Assembly: GCF_001277175.1 (NCBI RefSeq)
Contig: NZ_CP012257.1
Span: forward strand, 1,240,001 to 1,304,000
DNA from: Cronobacter universalis NCTC 9529
GTDB taxonomy: Bacteria > Pseudomonadota > Gammaproteobacteria > Enterobacterales > Enterobacteriaceae
Direction of reading: 5' to 3'
DNA: 64,000 bases
Made by a program: the position numbers and the translations under genes. Below are positions 47,616-57,751 of the stretch, in pieces. The number at the start of each line of letters is the position of its first letter. Position 1 is the stretch's first letter. Under the pieces are notes generated by a model, which searched no databases, had not been told where the DNA came from, and saw only the letters and a list, made by a program, of their open reading frames with translations.

Positions 47616-47650
47616 AAAAATAAGCGTATGCCGCGCCGGGGCGGCATACG
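47616..47650 (-). terminator. Intrinsic terminator of miaB
   Basis: Read leftward, CGTATGCCGC and GCGGCATACG form a ten-pair stem around CCCGGC, followed by TTATTTTTA. Confidence 0.75.
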
Positions 47651-47662
47651 TGAGAGAGCAGA

Positions 47663-49087
47663 TTATGGCTGGAAAATCCCGACGCCGAGTTCGTTTTCTT
47701 TGCGGGTGCGGGCGATGATCGATTCCGGCGATTCCACTACGCGCAGGCCCATCTCGTCTTCGGTGCGGATAACCTTGCCGCGCAGCGAGTTCGGGAACAC
47801 TTCCGTGATTTCCACATCGACGAATTTACCCACCATATCCGGCGAGCCTTCGAAGTTCACCACGCGGTTGTTTTCGGTACGTCCGGAAAGCTCCATGATG
47901 CTCTTACGCGATGTGCCCTCGACCAGAATGCGCTGGGTCGTGCCGAGCATACGGCGGCTCCACGCCATCGCCTGCTGATTGATGCGCTCCTGAAGGATGT
48001 ACAGACGCTGCTTTTTCTCCTCTTCCGGCACGTCATCCACCATGTCGGCGGCAGGCGTGCCCGGACGCGCGGAGAAAATAAAGCTGTAGCTCATGTCGAA
48101 ATTCACCTCGGCAATCAGCTTCATGGTCTGCTCGAAATCCTGCTGGGTTTCGCCAGGGAAGCCGACGATGAAATCGGAGCTAATCTGGATATCCGGGCGC
48201 GCCGCGCGCAGCTTGCGGATAATGGCTTTATATTCCAGCGCCGTGTGGGTGCGTCCCATCATGTTCAGCACGCGGTCAGAGCCGCTCTGTACCGGCAGAT
48301 GCAGGAAGCTCACCAGCTCCGGCGTGTCGCGATAGACTTCGATGATGTCATCGGTGAATTCAATCGGGTGGCTGGTGGTGAAGCGGATGCGGTCAATGCC
48401 GTCAATCGCCGCGACCAGACGCAGCAGGTCGGCGAACGTGCCGGTGGTGCCGTCATAGTTTTCACCGCGCCAGGCGTTCACGTTCTGGCCGAGCAGGTTA
48501 ACCTCACGCACGCCCTGGGCGGCGAGCTGGGCGATTTCCAGCACGATGTCGTCGCTCGGACGGCTGACTTCTTCACCGCGGGTATACGGAACCACGCAGT
48601 AGGTGCAGTATTTATTGCAGCCTTCCATGATGGAAACGAACGCCGTCGGGCCTTCCGCGCGCGGCTCAGGCAGGCGATCGAATTTTTCGATTTCCGGGAA
48701 GCTGATGTCCACAACCGGGCTGCGCGTGCCTTTTACCTGGTTGATCATTTCCGGCAGGCGGTGCAGGGTCTGAGGCCCGAAAATGATGTCGACGTAGCGG
48801 GCGCGATCGCGAATATGGTCACCTTCCTGAGACGCCACACAGCCGCCCACGCCGATAATCACATCCGGGTTCTTTTCCTTTAACGTTTTCCAGCGACCTA
48901 ACTGATGGAAAACCTTCTCCTGTGCCTTCTCGCGGATCGAGCAGGTATTCAGCAGCAGAATATCTGCTTCTTCCGCCACGTCGGTCAACGTAAAGCCGTG
49001 CGTGGTTTCCAGCAGATCGGCCATCTTCGATGAATCGTACTCATTCATCTGACAGCCCCAGGTTTTAATATGGAGTTTTTTTGTCAT
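47663..49087 (-). CDS. miaB: tRNA-2-methylthio-N6-isopentenyladenosine-37 synthase MiaB
   Basis: A 474-residue radical SAM methylthiotransferase, the same length as E. coli MiaB. The N-terminal auxiliary-cluster cysteines lie in [19 protein letters not shown] and GGCVASQEG. The radical SAM motif is [10 protein letters not shown] near 157-164, and a TRAM domain lies at the C-terminus. It methylthiolates i6A37 of tRNAs reading UNN codons. It is divergent from ubiF. Confidence 0.97.
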   Translation of the reverse strand: MTKKLHIKTWGCQMNEYDSSKMADLLETTHGFTLTDVAEEADILLLNTCSIREKAQEKVFHQLGRWKTLKEKNPDVIIGVGGCVASQEGDHIRDRARYVDIIFGPQTLHRLPEMINQVKGTRSPVVDISFPEIEKFDRLPEPRAEGPTAFVSIMEGCNKYCTYCVVPYTRGEEVSRPSDDIVLEIAQLAAQGVREVNLLGQNVNAWRGENYDGTTGTFADLLRLVAAIDGIDRIRFTTSHPIEFTDDIIEVYRDTPELVSFLHLPVQSGSDRVLNMMGRTHTALEYKAIIRKLRAARPDIQISSDFIVGFPGETQQDFEQTMKLIAEVNFDMSYSFIFSARPGTPAADMVDDVPEEEKKQRLYILQERINQQAMAWSRRMLGTTQRILVEGTSRKSIMELSGRTENNRVVNFEGSPDMVGKFVDVEITEVFPNSLRGKVIRTEDEMGLRVVESPESIIARTRKENELGVGIFQP

Positions 49088-49226
49088 TGACTTGCCATTG
49101 CTCAGTTAAAGCCACTCATTTTGGCCGCGTATTGTAATGCTTTGACGGGTTCGTGACCAGTGGCGAGGCAAAGACGTCAGGCGGCGAAAAATCCGGTAAA
49201 CTGAAGAGAGATTGCTTAAGGATAAA

Positions 49227-50408
49227 ATGACCATGACAAATCAACCAATTGAAGTCGTCGTTGTCGGCGGGGGCATGGTGGGCGCCGCTGCCGCGCTGGG
49301 GCTTGCGCAGAATGGTTTTCAGGTGGCCGTCGTGGAACATGCCGCGCCGCCGCCGTTTTCGCCGCAAAATCCGCCGGACGTGCGGATCTCCTCGATCAGT
49401 TGCGCGTCGGTGGATCTGCTGCGCGGGCTGGGCGTCTGGCAGCAGGTGCTGGAGATGCGCGCGCATCCTTATCGCCGCCTCGAAACCTGGGAGTGGAACG
49501 AGGCGCGGGTCGAGTTCAGCGCTGATGAACTCCAGTTGCCGGAACTGGGCTATATGGTAGAAAACAGCGTGCTGCAACGCGCGCTGTGGGAGGCGCTGGA
49601 GGCGCATCCGGCGGTACAACTGCTGTGCCCGGCGACGCTCACGCAGATGACGCCGTCGCAAAATGGCCACGAACTGAAGTTCGATAATGGCGACACGGTG
49701 CAGGCGCGTCTGGTGATTGGCGCGGACGGCGCCAGCTCTCAGGTGCGTAAATGGACAGGCATCGGCGTCAACGCCTGGCAGTATCAGCAGTCATGCCTGC
49801 TTATCAGCGTCGAATGCGAACAGCCGCCCGGCGACAGCACCTGGCAGCATTTCACCCCCAACGGGCCGCATGCGTTTTTACCGCTCTTTAATAACCGGGC
49901 GTCGCTGGTCTGGTATGACCGCCCGGCGCGCGTCCGTCAGCTTCAGGCGATGAATATGACGCAACTTGGTCGAGAGATAGCAGCAGCGTTCCCGGCCCGG
50001 CTTGGCCGTGTGACGCCAGTCGCCTGCGGCGCGTTTCCGCTGGTGCGTCGTCATGCGCTGCGTTATGTCCTGCCGGGCGTCGCGCTGATTGGCGATGCCG
50101 CGCATACTATTCACCCGCTGGCGGGGCAGGGCGTGAATCTCGGCTATCGCGATGTGGACGCGCTACTGAAGGTGGTGATTGATGCCCGTAACGCGGCGGA
50201 AGACTGGGCCTCCGGCGCAGTGCTGAAGCGCTATCAGCGTCGTCGTATGCCGGATAACCTGCTGATGCAAAGCGGTATGGATCTCTTCCATTCGGGGTTT
50301 ACCGCGAAGCTGAAACCGCTGCGCGTGCTGCGCAACCTGGGGCTTATCGCCGCCCAGCGCTCTGGCGTCCTGAAGCGGCAGGCGCTGCGGTATGCGCTCG
50401 GTTTATGA
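49227..50408 (+). CDS. ubiF: 3-demethoxyubiquinol 3-hydroxylase UbiF
   Basis: A 393-residue FAD monooxygenase of aerobic ubiquinone synthesis. The FAD dinucleotide motif GGGMVGAAAALGL lies near the N-terminus and the second FAD motif GDAAHTIHPLAGQGVNLG near residue 290. Sequence and context match E. coli UbiF (391 residues). The ATG at 49227 has an AAGG site six bases upstream; a second ATG at 49233 is also possible. The tRNA operon converges on it. Confidence 0.95.
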   Translation: MTMTNQPIEVVVVGGGMVGAAAALGLAQNGFQVAVVEHAAPPPFSPQNPPDVRISSISCASVDLLRGLGVWQQVLEMRAHPYRRLETWEWNEARVEFSADELQLPELGYMVENSVLQRALWEALEAHPAVQLLCPATLTQMTPSQNGHELKFDNGDTVQARLVIGADGASSQVRKWTGIGVNAWQYQQSCLLISVECEQPPGDSTWQHFTPNGPHAFLPLFNNRASLVWYDRPARVRQLQAMNMTQLGREIAAAFPARLGRVTPVACGAFPLVRRHALRYVLPGVALIGDAAHTIHPLAGQGVNLGYRDVDALLKVVIDARNAAEDWASGAVLKRYQRRRMPDNLLMQSGMDLFHSGFTAKLKPLRVLRNLGLIAAQRSGVLKRQALRYALGL

Positions 50409-50511
50409 TGCCTTAGTTACAACATGCTTATCGGTGTATGAATGGGAGGTGACAGACGCGTTATCGTCGTCATCGCCTGGCAGCCGTTAACGTATTCAGA
50501 GCAGTAAAAAG

Positions 50512-50534
50512 GCCCGCCTGTGCGGGCTTTTTTT
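50512..50534 (+). terminator. Intrinsic terminator of ubiF
   Basis: GCCCGC (50512-50517) and GCGGGC (50522-50527) pair around CTGT, followed by seven T. Confidence 0.85.
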
Positions 50535-50612
50535 ATGGAGCACGCCAGGGCTGAACGGCAAAGCGTCACTCGCAACGGCGATACAGAAGAGAGAAAGGGC
50601 GGGAGCAGAAAA

Positions 50613-50640
50613 GAAAAAAGCCTGCTTTCGCAGGCTTTTA
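50613..50640 (-). terminator. Terminator of the tRNA operon
   Basis: Read leftward, AAAAGCCTGC and GCAGGCTTTTTT pair around a GAAA tetraloop, ending six bases before the last tRNA gene's 3' end in plus coordinates. Confidence 0.85.
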
Positions 50641-50645
50641 AAGAG

Positions 50646-50720
50646 TGGCTGGGGTACGAGGATTCGAACCTCGGAATGGTGGAATCAGAATCCACTGCCT
50701 TACCGCTTGGCGATACCCCA
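50646..50720 (-). tRNA. glnX: tRNA-Gln (CTG)
   Basis: A 75-base cloverleaf including encoded CCA: acceptor TGGGGTA/TACCCCA, anticodon loop TTCTGAT with CTG, T loop TTCGAAT. It is last in the operon and matches the glnV/glnX type of E. coli. Confidence 0.97.
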
Positions 50721-50810
50721 ACAAATGTTGGTGCTGAATTGTCAGTTAAAGGAAGAAATAAAGAACCTTCAACCAGTGCGTTTAGCGTCTTGCCAACCGC
50801 TTCTTCAAAG

Positions 50811-50884
50811 TGGCTGGGGTGCAGGGATTCGAACCCCGGATGGCGGAATCAGAATCCGCTGCCTTACCGCTTGGCGACACCCCA
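50811..50884 (-). tRNA. glnV: tRNA-Gln (CTG), variant with short variable loop
   Basis: A 74-base cloverleaf with CCA: acceptor TGGGGTG/CACCCCA, anticodon CTG, T stem CGGGG/CCCTG with one G-U pair. It differs from its sister gene in the acceptor, the T stem and a four-base variable loop (CATC, not CATTC). All stems pair, so it should be functional. Confidence 0.95.
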
Positions 50885-50947
50885 AGAAACTCTTGCGAAG
50901 TTTACTTCGCGCATCTCGCACTAAAAAAATGCAGGACGCTTTAAATA

Positions 50948-51024
50948 TGGTGGCTACGACGGGAATCGAACCTGTGACCCCAGCATTATGAGTGCTGTGC
51001 TCTAACCAGCTGAGCTACGTAGCC
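50948..51024 (-). tRNA. metU: tRNA-Met elongator (CAT)
   Basis: A 77-base cloverleaf with CCA, acceptor GGCTACG/CGTAGCC, anticodon loop CTCATAA with CAT. The first pair is G-C, as expected for an elongator. Confidence 0.96.
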
Positions 51025-51054
51025 AAATTTTACTGCTTTACCAGTGATAACGAC

Positions 51055-51129
51055 TGGCTGGGGTACCTGGATTCGAACCAGGGGATGCCGGTATCAAAAA
51101 CCGGTGCCTTACCGCTTGGCGATACCCCA
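51055..51129 (-). tRNA. glnW: tRNA-Gln (TTG)
   Basis: A 75-base cloverleaf with CCA and anticodon loop TTTTGAT. It differs from the neighbouring TTG gene by a single base in the variable/T-stem junction (GGGGAT against GGGAAT on the plus strand). Confidence 0.97.
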
Positions 51130-51165
51130 ACGACTGCTGCGTCATACGCAAAAGTCGAAGAAATA

Positions 51166-51240
51166 TGGCTGGGGTACCTGGATTCGAACCAGGGAATGCC
51201 GGTATCAAAAACCGGTGCCTTACCGCTTGGCGATACCCCA
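51166..51240 (-). tRNA. glnU: tRNA-Gln (TTG)
   Basis: A 75-base cloverleaf with CCA, acceptor TGGGGTA/TACCCCA, anticodon TTG. Its order in the operon (third) matches E. coli glnU. Confidence 0.97.
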
Positions 51241-51262
51241 TCCGTGCAACGCAATTACGAAG

Positions 51263-51347
51263 TGGTGCGGGAGGCGAGACTTGAACTCGCACACCTTGCG
51301 GCGCCAGAACCTAAATCTGGTGCGTCTACCAATTTCGCCACTCCCGC
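51263..51347 (-). tRNA. leuW: tRNA-Leu (TAG)
   Basis: An 85-base class II tRNA with CCA, acceptor GCGGGAG/CTCCCGC, anticodon loop TTTAGGT with TAG and a long variable arm (CGCCGCAAGGTGTG region). Confidence 0.97.
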
Positions 51348-51355
51348 AAAAAAGA

Positions 51356-51432
51356 TGGTGGCTACGACGGGAATCGAACCTGTGACCCCATCATTATGAG
51401 TGATGTGCTCTAACCAGCTGAGCTACGTAGCC
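51356..51432 (-). tRNA. metT: tRNA-Met elongator (CAT)
   Basis: A 77-base cloverleaf with CCA, first gene of the seven-tRNA operon. It resembles metU but carries ATCAC in the anticodon stem where metU has AGCAC, with the compensating change on the other side. Confidence 0.97.
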
Positions 51433-51470
51433 ATCTTTTTTCGCGTTACCTTATCGGCGTTGCGGGGCGC

Positions 51471-51499
51471 ATTATGCGTATTGGGCCTGGAAGCGTCAA
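51471..51499 (-). promoter_or_regulatory. Promoter of the tRNA operon
   Basis: Read leftward, -35 TTGACG (51499-51494) and -10 CATAAT (51476-51471) are exactly 17 bases apart, followed by a G/C-rich discriminator GCGCC. That discriminator is typical of stringently controlled stable-RNA promoters. An A/T-rich stretch upstream may act as an UP element. Confidence 0.85.
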
Positions 51500-51638
51500 C
51501 ACCTTTTTTGGCGAAAATCGACGTAAAGTGACTGTTTGACTAGCTTGCGAACAGCTTGATGCAATATTCGGCGATTCCAGGCGAATTATCCACTAATTCA
51601 ACAGAAACAGCGGTACTGTCTGCGCTTCTTTGCGCCAA

Positions 51639-51661
51639 TAAAAAACGGGCCCGCAGGCCCG
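51639..51661 (-). terminator. Intrinsic terminator of asnB
   Basis: Read leftward, CGGGCC and GGCCCG pair around TGCG, followed by TTTTTTATT, 20-45 bases after the asnB stop. Confidence 0.75.
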
Positions 51662-51682
51662 CTGTCTGTTTTCTGGCGTTGC

Positions 51683-53347
51683 TTATTTATAGGCAGACTG
51701 ATGTACGCCCACCGCACGGCCTGACGGATCGTTCATAGTTTTAAACGCTTCGTCCCATTCGATGGCTTTCGCGGAAGAGCAGGCGACAGACGGGCCGCCA
51801 GGCACGCACTCCGCCGCACTCGGCACCGGGAACAGCTCTTCGAAGATTTCGCGGTAGAGATAAGCTTCTTTCGACGCTGGCGTGTTATACGGGAAGCGGA
51901 AGCGCGCGGTTTCCAGCTGCTGATCGGAAACCTGTTTCGCCGCCACTTCTTTCAGCGTATCAATCCAGCTGTAGCCCACGCCGTCAGAGAACTGCTCTTT
52001 CTGACGCCACGCCACGCTCGCCGGCAGATAAGATTCAAAACATTCACGCAGGATATGTTTTTCCATCTTGCCGTTGCCGCACATTTTATCCTGCGGGTTA
52101 ATACGCATCGCCACATCAAGGAATTTCTTATCGAGGAACGGCACGCGCGCCTCAACGCCCCAGGCCGACATCGCTTTGTTGGCGCGCGCGCAGTCAAACA
52201 TATGCAGCGCCTGTAGCTTGCGTACGGTCTCTTCATGCAGCTCTTTCGCGTTCGGCGCTTTATGGAAGTAAAGATAACCGCCGAACACTTCGTCTGAACC
52301 TTCGCCGGAGAGCACCATTTTGATGCCCATCGCTTTGATTTTACGGGACATCAAATACATCGGCGTTGACGCGCGAATCGTGGTCACATCATAGGTTTCG
52401 ATGTGGTAAATCACGTCTCGGATCGCATCCAAGCCTTCCTGCACGGTGAAGTGAATTTCATGGTGTACCGTACCGAGATGGTTGGCGACTTCCTGCGCGG
52501 CTTTCAGATCCGGCGAGCCTTCAAGGCCAACAGCAAAGGAGTGCAGCTGCGGCCACCAGGCTTCGGAGCGCTCCTGGTCTTCCACGCGGCGCGCCGCGAA
52601 TTTCTTGGTAATGGCCGAAATGACCGAGGAATCCAGGCCGCCTGAGAGCAGTACGCCGTAAGGCACGTCAGACATCAGGTGGCTTTTAACCGCATCTTCC
52701 AGCGCCTGGCGCAGCTCGGCTTTGTCCGTCACATTATCTTTCACCGCGTCATAGTCAAACCAGTCGCGCTGATAGTACTGGCGAATCTCGCCGTCCTGGC
52801 TCCACAGGTAGCTGCCCGCCGGGAACTCTTTAATGGTGCGGCATACCGGCACCAGCGATTTCATTTCGGAGGCGACATAAAAGTTGCCGTGCTCATCGTG
52901 ACCCATATAGAGCGGGATGATGCCGATATGGTCGCGACCAATCAGATATGCGTCTTTTTCGCTGTCATAAAGCACGAAGGCGAACATGCCCTGCAACTCG
53001 TCCAGAAACGCCGGGCCTTTCTCTTTATACAGCGCCAGGATGACTTCGCAGTCAGAGCCGGTCTGGAACTGGAAACGATCGCCATATTCCGCGCGCAGCG
53101 CCTGATGGTTGTAGATCTCGCCGTTAACGGCCAGGACGTGCGTTTTCTCAGTGTTGTAGAGCGGCTGCGCGCCTGCGTTGACGTCCACGATAGAGAGACG
53201 TTCATGCGCGAGGATCGCTTTATCGCTGGCGAAGACGCCAGACCAGTCCGGGCCGCGGTGGCGCATCAGGCGCGACAGCTCAAGCGCTTTTTTACGCAGT
53301 TCAACCGCGTCGGTTTTGATATCCAGCACACCAAAAATAGAACACAT
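51683..53347 (-). CDS. asnB: Asparagine synthetase B, glutamine-hydrolysing
   Basis: A 554-residue enzyme, the same length as E. coli AsnB. The N-terminal glutaminase has the nucleophile Cys2 (MCSIFGV, exposed after Met removal) with RHRGPDWSG and NGEIYNHQ. The synthetase domain holds the PP-loop ATP motif LLSGGLDSS near residue 233. It makes Asn from Asp, Gln and ATP. The ATG at 53347 is required so that Cys2 becomes N-terminal; an upstream frame to 53497 is not coding. Confidence 0.98.
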   Translation of the reverse strand: MCSIFGVLDIKTDAVELRKKALELSRLMRHRGPDWSGVFASDKAILAHERLSIVDVNAGAQPLYNTEKTHVLAVNGEIYNHQALRAEYGDRFQFQTGSDCEVILALYKEKGPAFLDELQGMFAFVLYDSEKDAYLIGRDHIGIIPLYMGHDEHGNFYVASEMKSLVPVCRTIKEFPAGSYLWSQDGEIRQYYQRDWFDYDAVKDNVTDKAELRQALEDAVKSHLMSDVPYGVLLSGGLDSSVISAITKKFAARRVEDQERSEAWWPQLHSFAVGLEGSPDLKAAQEVANHLGTVHHEIHFTVQEGLDAIRDVIYHIETYDVTTIRASTPMYLMSRKIKAMGIKMVLSGEGSDEVFGGYLYFHKAPNAKELHEETVRKLQALHMFDCARANKAMSAWGVEARVPFLDKKFLDVAMRINPQDKMCGNGKMEKHILRECFESYLPASVAWRQKEQFSDGVGYSWIDTLKEVAAKQVSDQQLETARFRFPYNTPASKEAYLYREIFEELFPVPSAAECVPGGPSVACSSAKAIEWDEAFKTMNDPSGRAVGVHQSAYK

Positions 53348-53611
53348 AGAAAACTCCGTTAACCTTGGCGGTAATGTTGTGTTGTCTGTCTGCGAGGCGT
53401 TGCGGTTTATGCAATGTTTTCGCTTCGGCCTCCGTCGTTGATTAAGAAAATGCCGCAAAGGGTGCAGGTTGTGCAAGCGTTTTAGCGCGGGAGCCATAAA
53501 TAGTTCAATGAGCGTTATCGAAAACTTAAAAACAGTCAGTAAAGCGGGGCGGTTTTTAAAGAATCGTCAAAAAAATAGCGATTTTATTAAACGGGGTTCT
53601 GTGGGCGAGAC

Positions 53612-53640
53612 AAAAAAAACGGCCATCGTTAATGGCCGTC
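53612..53640 (-). terminator. Terminator of the nagBACD operon
   Basis: Read leftward, GACGGCCAT and ATGGCCGTT pair around TAACG, followed by eight T, directly after the nagD stop. Confidence 0.9.
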
Positions 53641-53644
53641 AGGT

Positions 53645-54397
53645 TCAGATAACGTCGATTTCGGCGACGGAGGGATAAATCCAGCTCGGCCGGAACGGCA
53701 TGGCGTCAATATCATTGATGGTCGAAACGCCCGACAGCACCAGAATGGTCTCGAGGCCCGCCTGGAAGCCAGCCAGAATATCGGTGCGCAGGTTATCGCC
53801 TACAATCACCGTATGCTCGGAGTGGGCCTGCATTTTATTGAGCGCCGCGCGGATGATCCAGGGGCTCGGCTTACCGACATAAAATGGCTTGCGCCCGGAG
53901 ATTTTCTCGATGCCCGCGCACAGCGCGCCGCAGGCAGGATAAAAGCCGCGCCCGTGGGTATCCGGGTTGGTGGCGATAAAACGTGCGCCGTTGGCGACGA
54001 AAAAGGCGGCCTTATGCATCATCTCCCAGTTATAGGAGCGCGTTTCGCCCACGATGACGAAATCGGGATTGATATCGGTAATTGTAAAGCCTGCTTTATA
54101 CAGCTCGTGAATTAATGCCCCTTCGCCGACCACGTACGCTTTCTTGCCTTCCTGACGACGCAGGAAATCGGCCGTCGCCATCGCGGAGGTGTAAAACACG
54201 CTGTCCGGCACGTCGATCCCGGCGGATGCGAAGCGGTTAGCCAGATCCTGGCCGGTCTGGGACGGGTAGTTGGTCAGCAGAACCAGCGGAAACCCTTTTT
54301 CAAGGATGCCGGTCAGGAATTCGCTGGCGCCGGGCACCGCGACGTTATCGTGCATCAGCACGCCATCGATATCGCAAATTACGTTCTGAATGGTCAT
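53645..54397 (-). CDS. nagD: Ribonucleotide monophosphatase NagD
   Basis: A 250-residue haloacid-dehalogenase phosphatase, the length of E. coli NagD. Motif I is CDIDGVLMHD (nucleophile Asp9), motif II LLTNYPS, and motif IV GDNLRTDI. It carries a C2B-type cap and dephosphorylates nucleoside monophosphates. It is last in nagBACD although it is not needed for amino-sugar breakdown. Confidence 0.96.
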   Translation of the reverse strand: MTIQNVICDIDGVLMHDNVAVPGASEFLTGILEKGFPLVLLTNYPSQTGQDLANRFASAGIDVPDSVFYTSAMATADFLRRQEGKKAYVVGEGALIHELYKAGFTITDINPDFVIVGETRSYNWEMMHKAAFFVANGARFIATNPDTHGRGFYPACGALCAGIEKISGRKPFYVGKPSPWIIRAALNKMQAHSEHTVIVGDNLRTDILAGFQAGLETILVLSGVSTINDIDAMPFRPSWIYPSVAEIDVI

Positions 54398-54459
54398 GGA
54401 CTACTCTGGCTCAGGGAACAGAAAGGCGTAACTATAGCGCAAATCGCCACAGTCACTCG

Positions 54460-55680
54460 TTAACTTTCCAGCAAACGCTGTAATAACAACCCGTTAAGCA
54501 TGGCGCGTTTTACCAGCGCAAACGCGCCGATAGCCGAGCGGTGATCGAGTTGCGACGGCACGACCGGCAGGTTTTTGCGAAACGCTTTCAGGGATTGCGT
54601 GTTGATGCAGCTTTCGATCGCGGGCAGCAGCACTTTCTGCGCTTCAACAATCTCACCGGCGATAACCACTTTTTGCGGGTTAAACAGGTTAATGGCGATG
54701 GCGATGGTTTTACCGAGCTGACGACCGACGCGTTCCACCACTTCGCAGGCCAGCGCATCGCCCCGGTTTGCGGCTTTGCAAATGGCTTTGATATTGCACT
54801 CGTCGGGCGTCATACGGCTCGGGTGGCCCTGCTCCAGTAACTGACGCACGCGCTGTTCAATCGCGGCATTGGCGGCGACGGTTTCCAGACAGCCAAAATT
54901 GCCGCAGTGGCAGCGCTCGCCCAGTGGATCGACCTGAATATGGCCAATCTCGCCGACGTTGCCGTTACGGCCGATGAAAATACGCCCGTTCGAGATGATG
55001 CCCGCGCCGGTGCCGCGGTGAACGCGCACCAGAATGGAGTCTTCGCAGTCGCGCGTTGCACCGAAGTAGTGCTCCGCCAGCGCCAGGCTGCGAATATCGT
55101 GGCCGACAAAACAGGCGACGTTAAAACGCTTTTGCAGCGCGTCAACGAGCGGCCAGTTCTCGACATTGATGTGCGGCATATAGCGAATGACGCCGCTTTC
55201 CGGATCCACCAGCCCCGGCAGGATCACCGACACGGCGATAAGCTCGCGGATTTTGCGCTGCCAGGTGTCGACAAACTGCGCGATGGTGTTCAGCAGCGCG
55301 TGTTCCAGCGTCTCCTGAGTGCGTTCGGGCAGGGGAAAATGTTCTTCCGCCAGCACTTTACTGCTGAGATCGAACAGCGTCAGCGTGGCGTCATGGCGGC
55401 CCAGGCGCACGCCAACGGCCTGAAAATGCCGGGTTTCGGTAACGATGGAGATAGCGCGACGGCCTCCTGTCGAGGCCTGCTGATCGACTTCTTTAATCAG
55501 ACCGCGCTCAATAAGCTGGCGGGTAATTTTGGTGACGCTGGCGGGCGCAAGCTGGCTCTGTTCGGCTATCTGAATGCGCGAAATCGGACCCTGCTGGTCG
55601 ATAAGACGGTAAACCGCCGCGCTGTTAAGCTGTTTTACGAGATCAACGTTGCCAATTTGAGCCTGTCCGCCAGTCGTCAT
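54460..55680 (-). CDS. nagC: N-acetylglucosamine repressor NagC
   Basis: A 406-residue ROK-family repressor. The N-terminal winged helix-turn-helix (RIQIAEQSQLAPASVTKITR near 36-55) is followed by a ROK sugar-kinase-like domain with the zinc motif CHCGNFGCLE. GlcNAc-6-phosphate is the inducer. Candidate operators lie between nagB and nagE and before chiP in this window. It is nine bases downstream of nagA. Confidence 0.97.
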   Translation of the reverse strand: MTTGGQAQIGNVDLVKQLNSAAVYRLIDQQGPISRIQIAEQSQLAPASVTKITRQLIERGLIKEVDQQASTGGRRAISIVTETRHFQAVGVRLGRHDATLTLFDLSSKVLAEEHFPLPERTQETLEHALLNTIAQFVDTWQRKIRELIAVSVILPGLVDPESGVIRYMPHINVENWPLVDALQKRFNVACFVGHDIRSLALAEHYFGATRDCEDSILVRVHRGTGAGIISNGRIFIGRNGNVGEIGHIQVDPLGERCHCGNFGCLETVAANAAIEQRVRQLLEQGHPSRMTPDECNIKAICKAANRGDALACEVVERVGRQLGKTIAIAINLFNPQKVVIAGEIVEAQKVLLPAIESCINTQSLKAFRKNLPVVPSQLDHRSAIGAFALVKRAMLNGLLLQRLLES

Positions 55681-55688
55681 GCCTTTAT

Positions 55689-56837
55689 TTACTCAGTAAC
55701 GACCTCGTTACCATTAACGATGGTCTTGATGATTTTATAATCGCGGGTAAAGGCGGTAAGGTTCGCCACTTTGCCCGCTTCAATGCTGCCAAGCCGGTGC
55801 GCCACGGCCATGGCGCGGGCCGGATAAAGCGTCGCCATACGCAGCGCTTCGTCCAGCGCGATATTGACATGCTCCACCAGGTTGCGCACGCCTTCTATCA
55901 TGGTCAGCGCCGAGCCACTCAGGGTGCCGTTTTCATCCACGCACAGGCCGTTACGGTAGTATATTGTTTTACCGGCAAAAATGAACTCATCAATATTGGC
56001 ACCCGCGGGCGCCGTCGCGTCCGTCACCAGACACAGCTTGTCGCCTTTGACTTTTTTCGCCAGACGCACATTAGCGAAATCGACATGCAGGCCGTCGGCG
56101 ATAATGCCGCACCAGACATCCGGCTCGTCAAAGATAGCGCCCGTCAGCCCCGGCTCGCGGCCGGTGATATAAGGCATAGCGTTGAACAGATGCGTGGCGA
56201 AGCGAATACCGGCGCGGAAGCCTTTTTTCGCTTCTTTGAGCGTCGCGTTAGAGTGCCCGGCGGAAACCACAATACCCGCAGCGGTTAACTTTTCGATAAC
56301 CTCAGGCGCAACGCGTTCCGGCGCGAGGGTGATTTTGGTAATCACATCGGCGTTTTCGCACAGGAAATCGACCAGCGCTGCGTCCGGCTGGCGAACGTAA
56401 TCCGGGTTATGCGTGCCTTTTTTAACGATATTCAGCCACGGGCCTTCAAGGTGCAGGCCCAGCGCCTGGTTCTGGTGACGCGCCAGGTATTCGCGCATCA
56501 CGCGCACGCCCTGTTTCATCAGCGCGTCGCTACAGGTAATGAGGGTAGGCAAATAGCTGGTGCAGCCCGATTTCTCGTTGGCTTTTTGCATGATTTCCAG
56601 CGTTTCAATCGATACCGCTTCAGCGGTGTCATTGAACTGCACGCCGCCGCAGCCGTTGAGCTGCACGTCGATAAAACCGGGGGCGATAATGGCGCCGCCC
56701 ATATCGCGCTGCTCGATACCTGCCGGCAGTTCAGCCAGCGGGCAGAGGCGCTCAATCAGGCCATCGGCGATGATAATCGCGTGGTCATCCAGAATGTCGT
56801 GGCCGGTGTAAATCCGGCCGTGGGTTAATGCGTACAT
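55689..56837 (-). CDS. nagA: N-acetylglucosamine-6-phosphate deacetylase NagA
   Basis: A 382-residue amidohydrolase, the E. coli length. Visible are the metal and substrate residues in [26 protein letters not shown] and the catalytic Asp in [10 protein letters not shown]. It removes acetate from GlcNAc-6-phosphate, feeding NagB. Confidence 0.97.
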   Translation of the reverse strand: MYALTHGRIYTGHDILDDHAIIIADGLIERLCPLAELPAGIEQRDMGGAIIAPGFIDVQLNGCGGVQFNDTAEAVSIETLEIMQKANEKSGCTSYLPTLITCSDALMKQGVRVMREYLARHQNQALGLHLEGPWLNIVKKGTHNPDYVRQPDAALVDFLCENADVITKITLAPERVAPEVIEKLTAAGIVVSAGHSNATLKEAKKGFRAGIRFATHLFNAMPYITGREPGLTGAIFDEPDVWCGIIADGLHVDFANVRLAKKVKGDKLCLVTDATAPAGANIDEFIFAGKTIYYRNGLCVDENGTLSGSALTMIEGVRNLVEHVNIALDEALRMATLYPARAMAVAHRLGSIEAGKVANLTAFTRDYKIIKTIVNGNEVVTE

Positions 56838-56858
56838 AATGCCCCCGGTAACCAGTCC

Positions 56859-57659
56859 TTAAAGATCTTTGATATTTTCAGCTTCGAGCTCGGTGAAGTA
56901 TTTCAGCGTCTTCACTTTCAGTTCCATCGTGGAAGGCTCATCGCACACGATAACCGCTTTCGGGTGCAACTGTAGACAGCTGATTGTCCACATATGGTTA
57001 ACGTTGCCTTCAACCGCCGCCTGCAGCGCCTGCGCCTTAACGTGGCCCAGCACCAGAATCATCACTTCCTGCGCGTCCAGCAGCGTGCCGACACCCACGG
57101 TGAGCGCGTATTTTGGCACCTGATTCACATCGCCGCCAAAGAAACGCGAATTCGCCACACGGGTGTCGTGCGTCAGGGTTTTGATACGCGTGCGTGAGGC
57201 CAGAGAAGAGGCGGGCTCGTTGAAGGCGATATGACCGTCGTTGCCGACGCCGCCCATAAACAGATGAATTTTGCCGTAAGCGCGAATTTTTTCTTCATAG
57301 CGGCGGCATTCTGCGTCAATATCCGGCGCGTTGCCATCCAGCAGGTTGATATTTTCTTCGGGAATATCAACGTGCTCGAAGAAATTGCGATACATGAAGC
57401 TGTGGTAGCTTTCGGGATGATCTTTCGGCAGGCCAACATATTCATCCATGTTAAACGTCACGACATGTTTGAAACTGACCTGGCCTGCTTTATGCATCTC
57501 AATCAGCGCCTTGTAGGCTTCAAGCGGCGTACCGCCGGTCGGAAGACCCAGAACGAAAGGGCGGTCGGCGGTGGGGTTGAAATCGTTAATGCGCTTAACA
57601 ATATGGCGGGCGGCCCATTTGCCCACCTGCTGCGGCGTAGCCAGCGGAATCAGTCTCAT
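56859..57659 (-). CDS. nagB: Glucosamine-6-phosphate deaminase NagB
   Basis: A 266-residue enzyme, the E. coli length, with [25 protein letters not shown] (catalytic Asp72 region), and [14 protein letters not shown] (catalytic His143 region). It converts GlcN-6-phosphate to fructose-6-phosphate and ammonia and is activated by GlcNAc-6-phosphate. It heads nagBACD and diverges from nagE. Confidence 0.98.
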   Translation of the reverse strand: MRLIPLATPQQVGKWAARHIVKRINDFNPTADRPFVLGLPTGGTPLEAYKALIEMHKAGQVSFKHVVTFNMDEYVGLPKDHPESYHSFMYRNFFEHVDIPEENINLLDGNAPDIDAECRRYEEKIRAYGKIHLFMGGVGNDGHIAFNEPASSLASRTRIKTLTHDTRVANSRFFGGDVNQVPKYALTVGVGTLLDAQEVMILVLGHVKAQALQAAVEGNVNHMWTISCLQLHPKAVIVCDEPSTMELKVKTLKYFTELEAENIKDL

Positions 57660-57751
57660 TGTTCACCTCGGAAGTTAGAAACAGGAGCGGATTAAACGAC
57701 TCACAGTGTAAGGGTATACCCGTTCGCTGAAAGCGGGAGCAATCCGTCTCG

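Noticed and set aside
51030..51399. Several frames across the tRNA genes
   Set aside because: They translate near-identical tRNA-Gln genes, giving repeated peptides; not protein genes.
53469..53678. A 69-codon frame between asnB and nagD
   Set aside because: It runs over the nag operon terminator into nagD and lacks a ribosome site.
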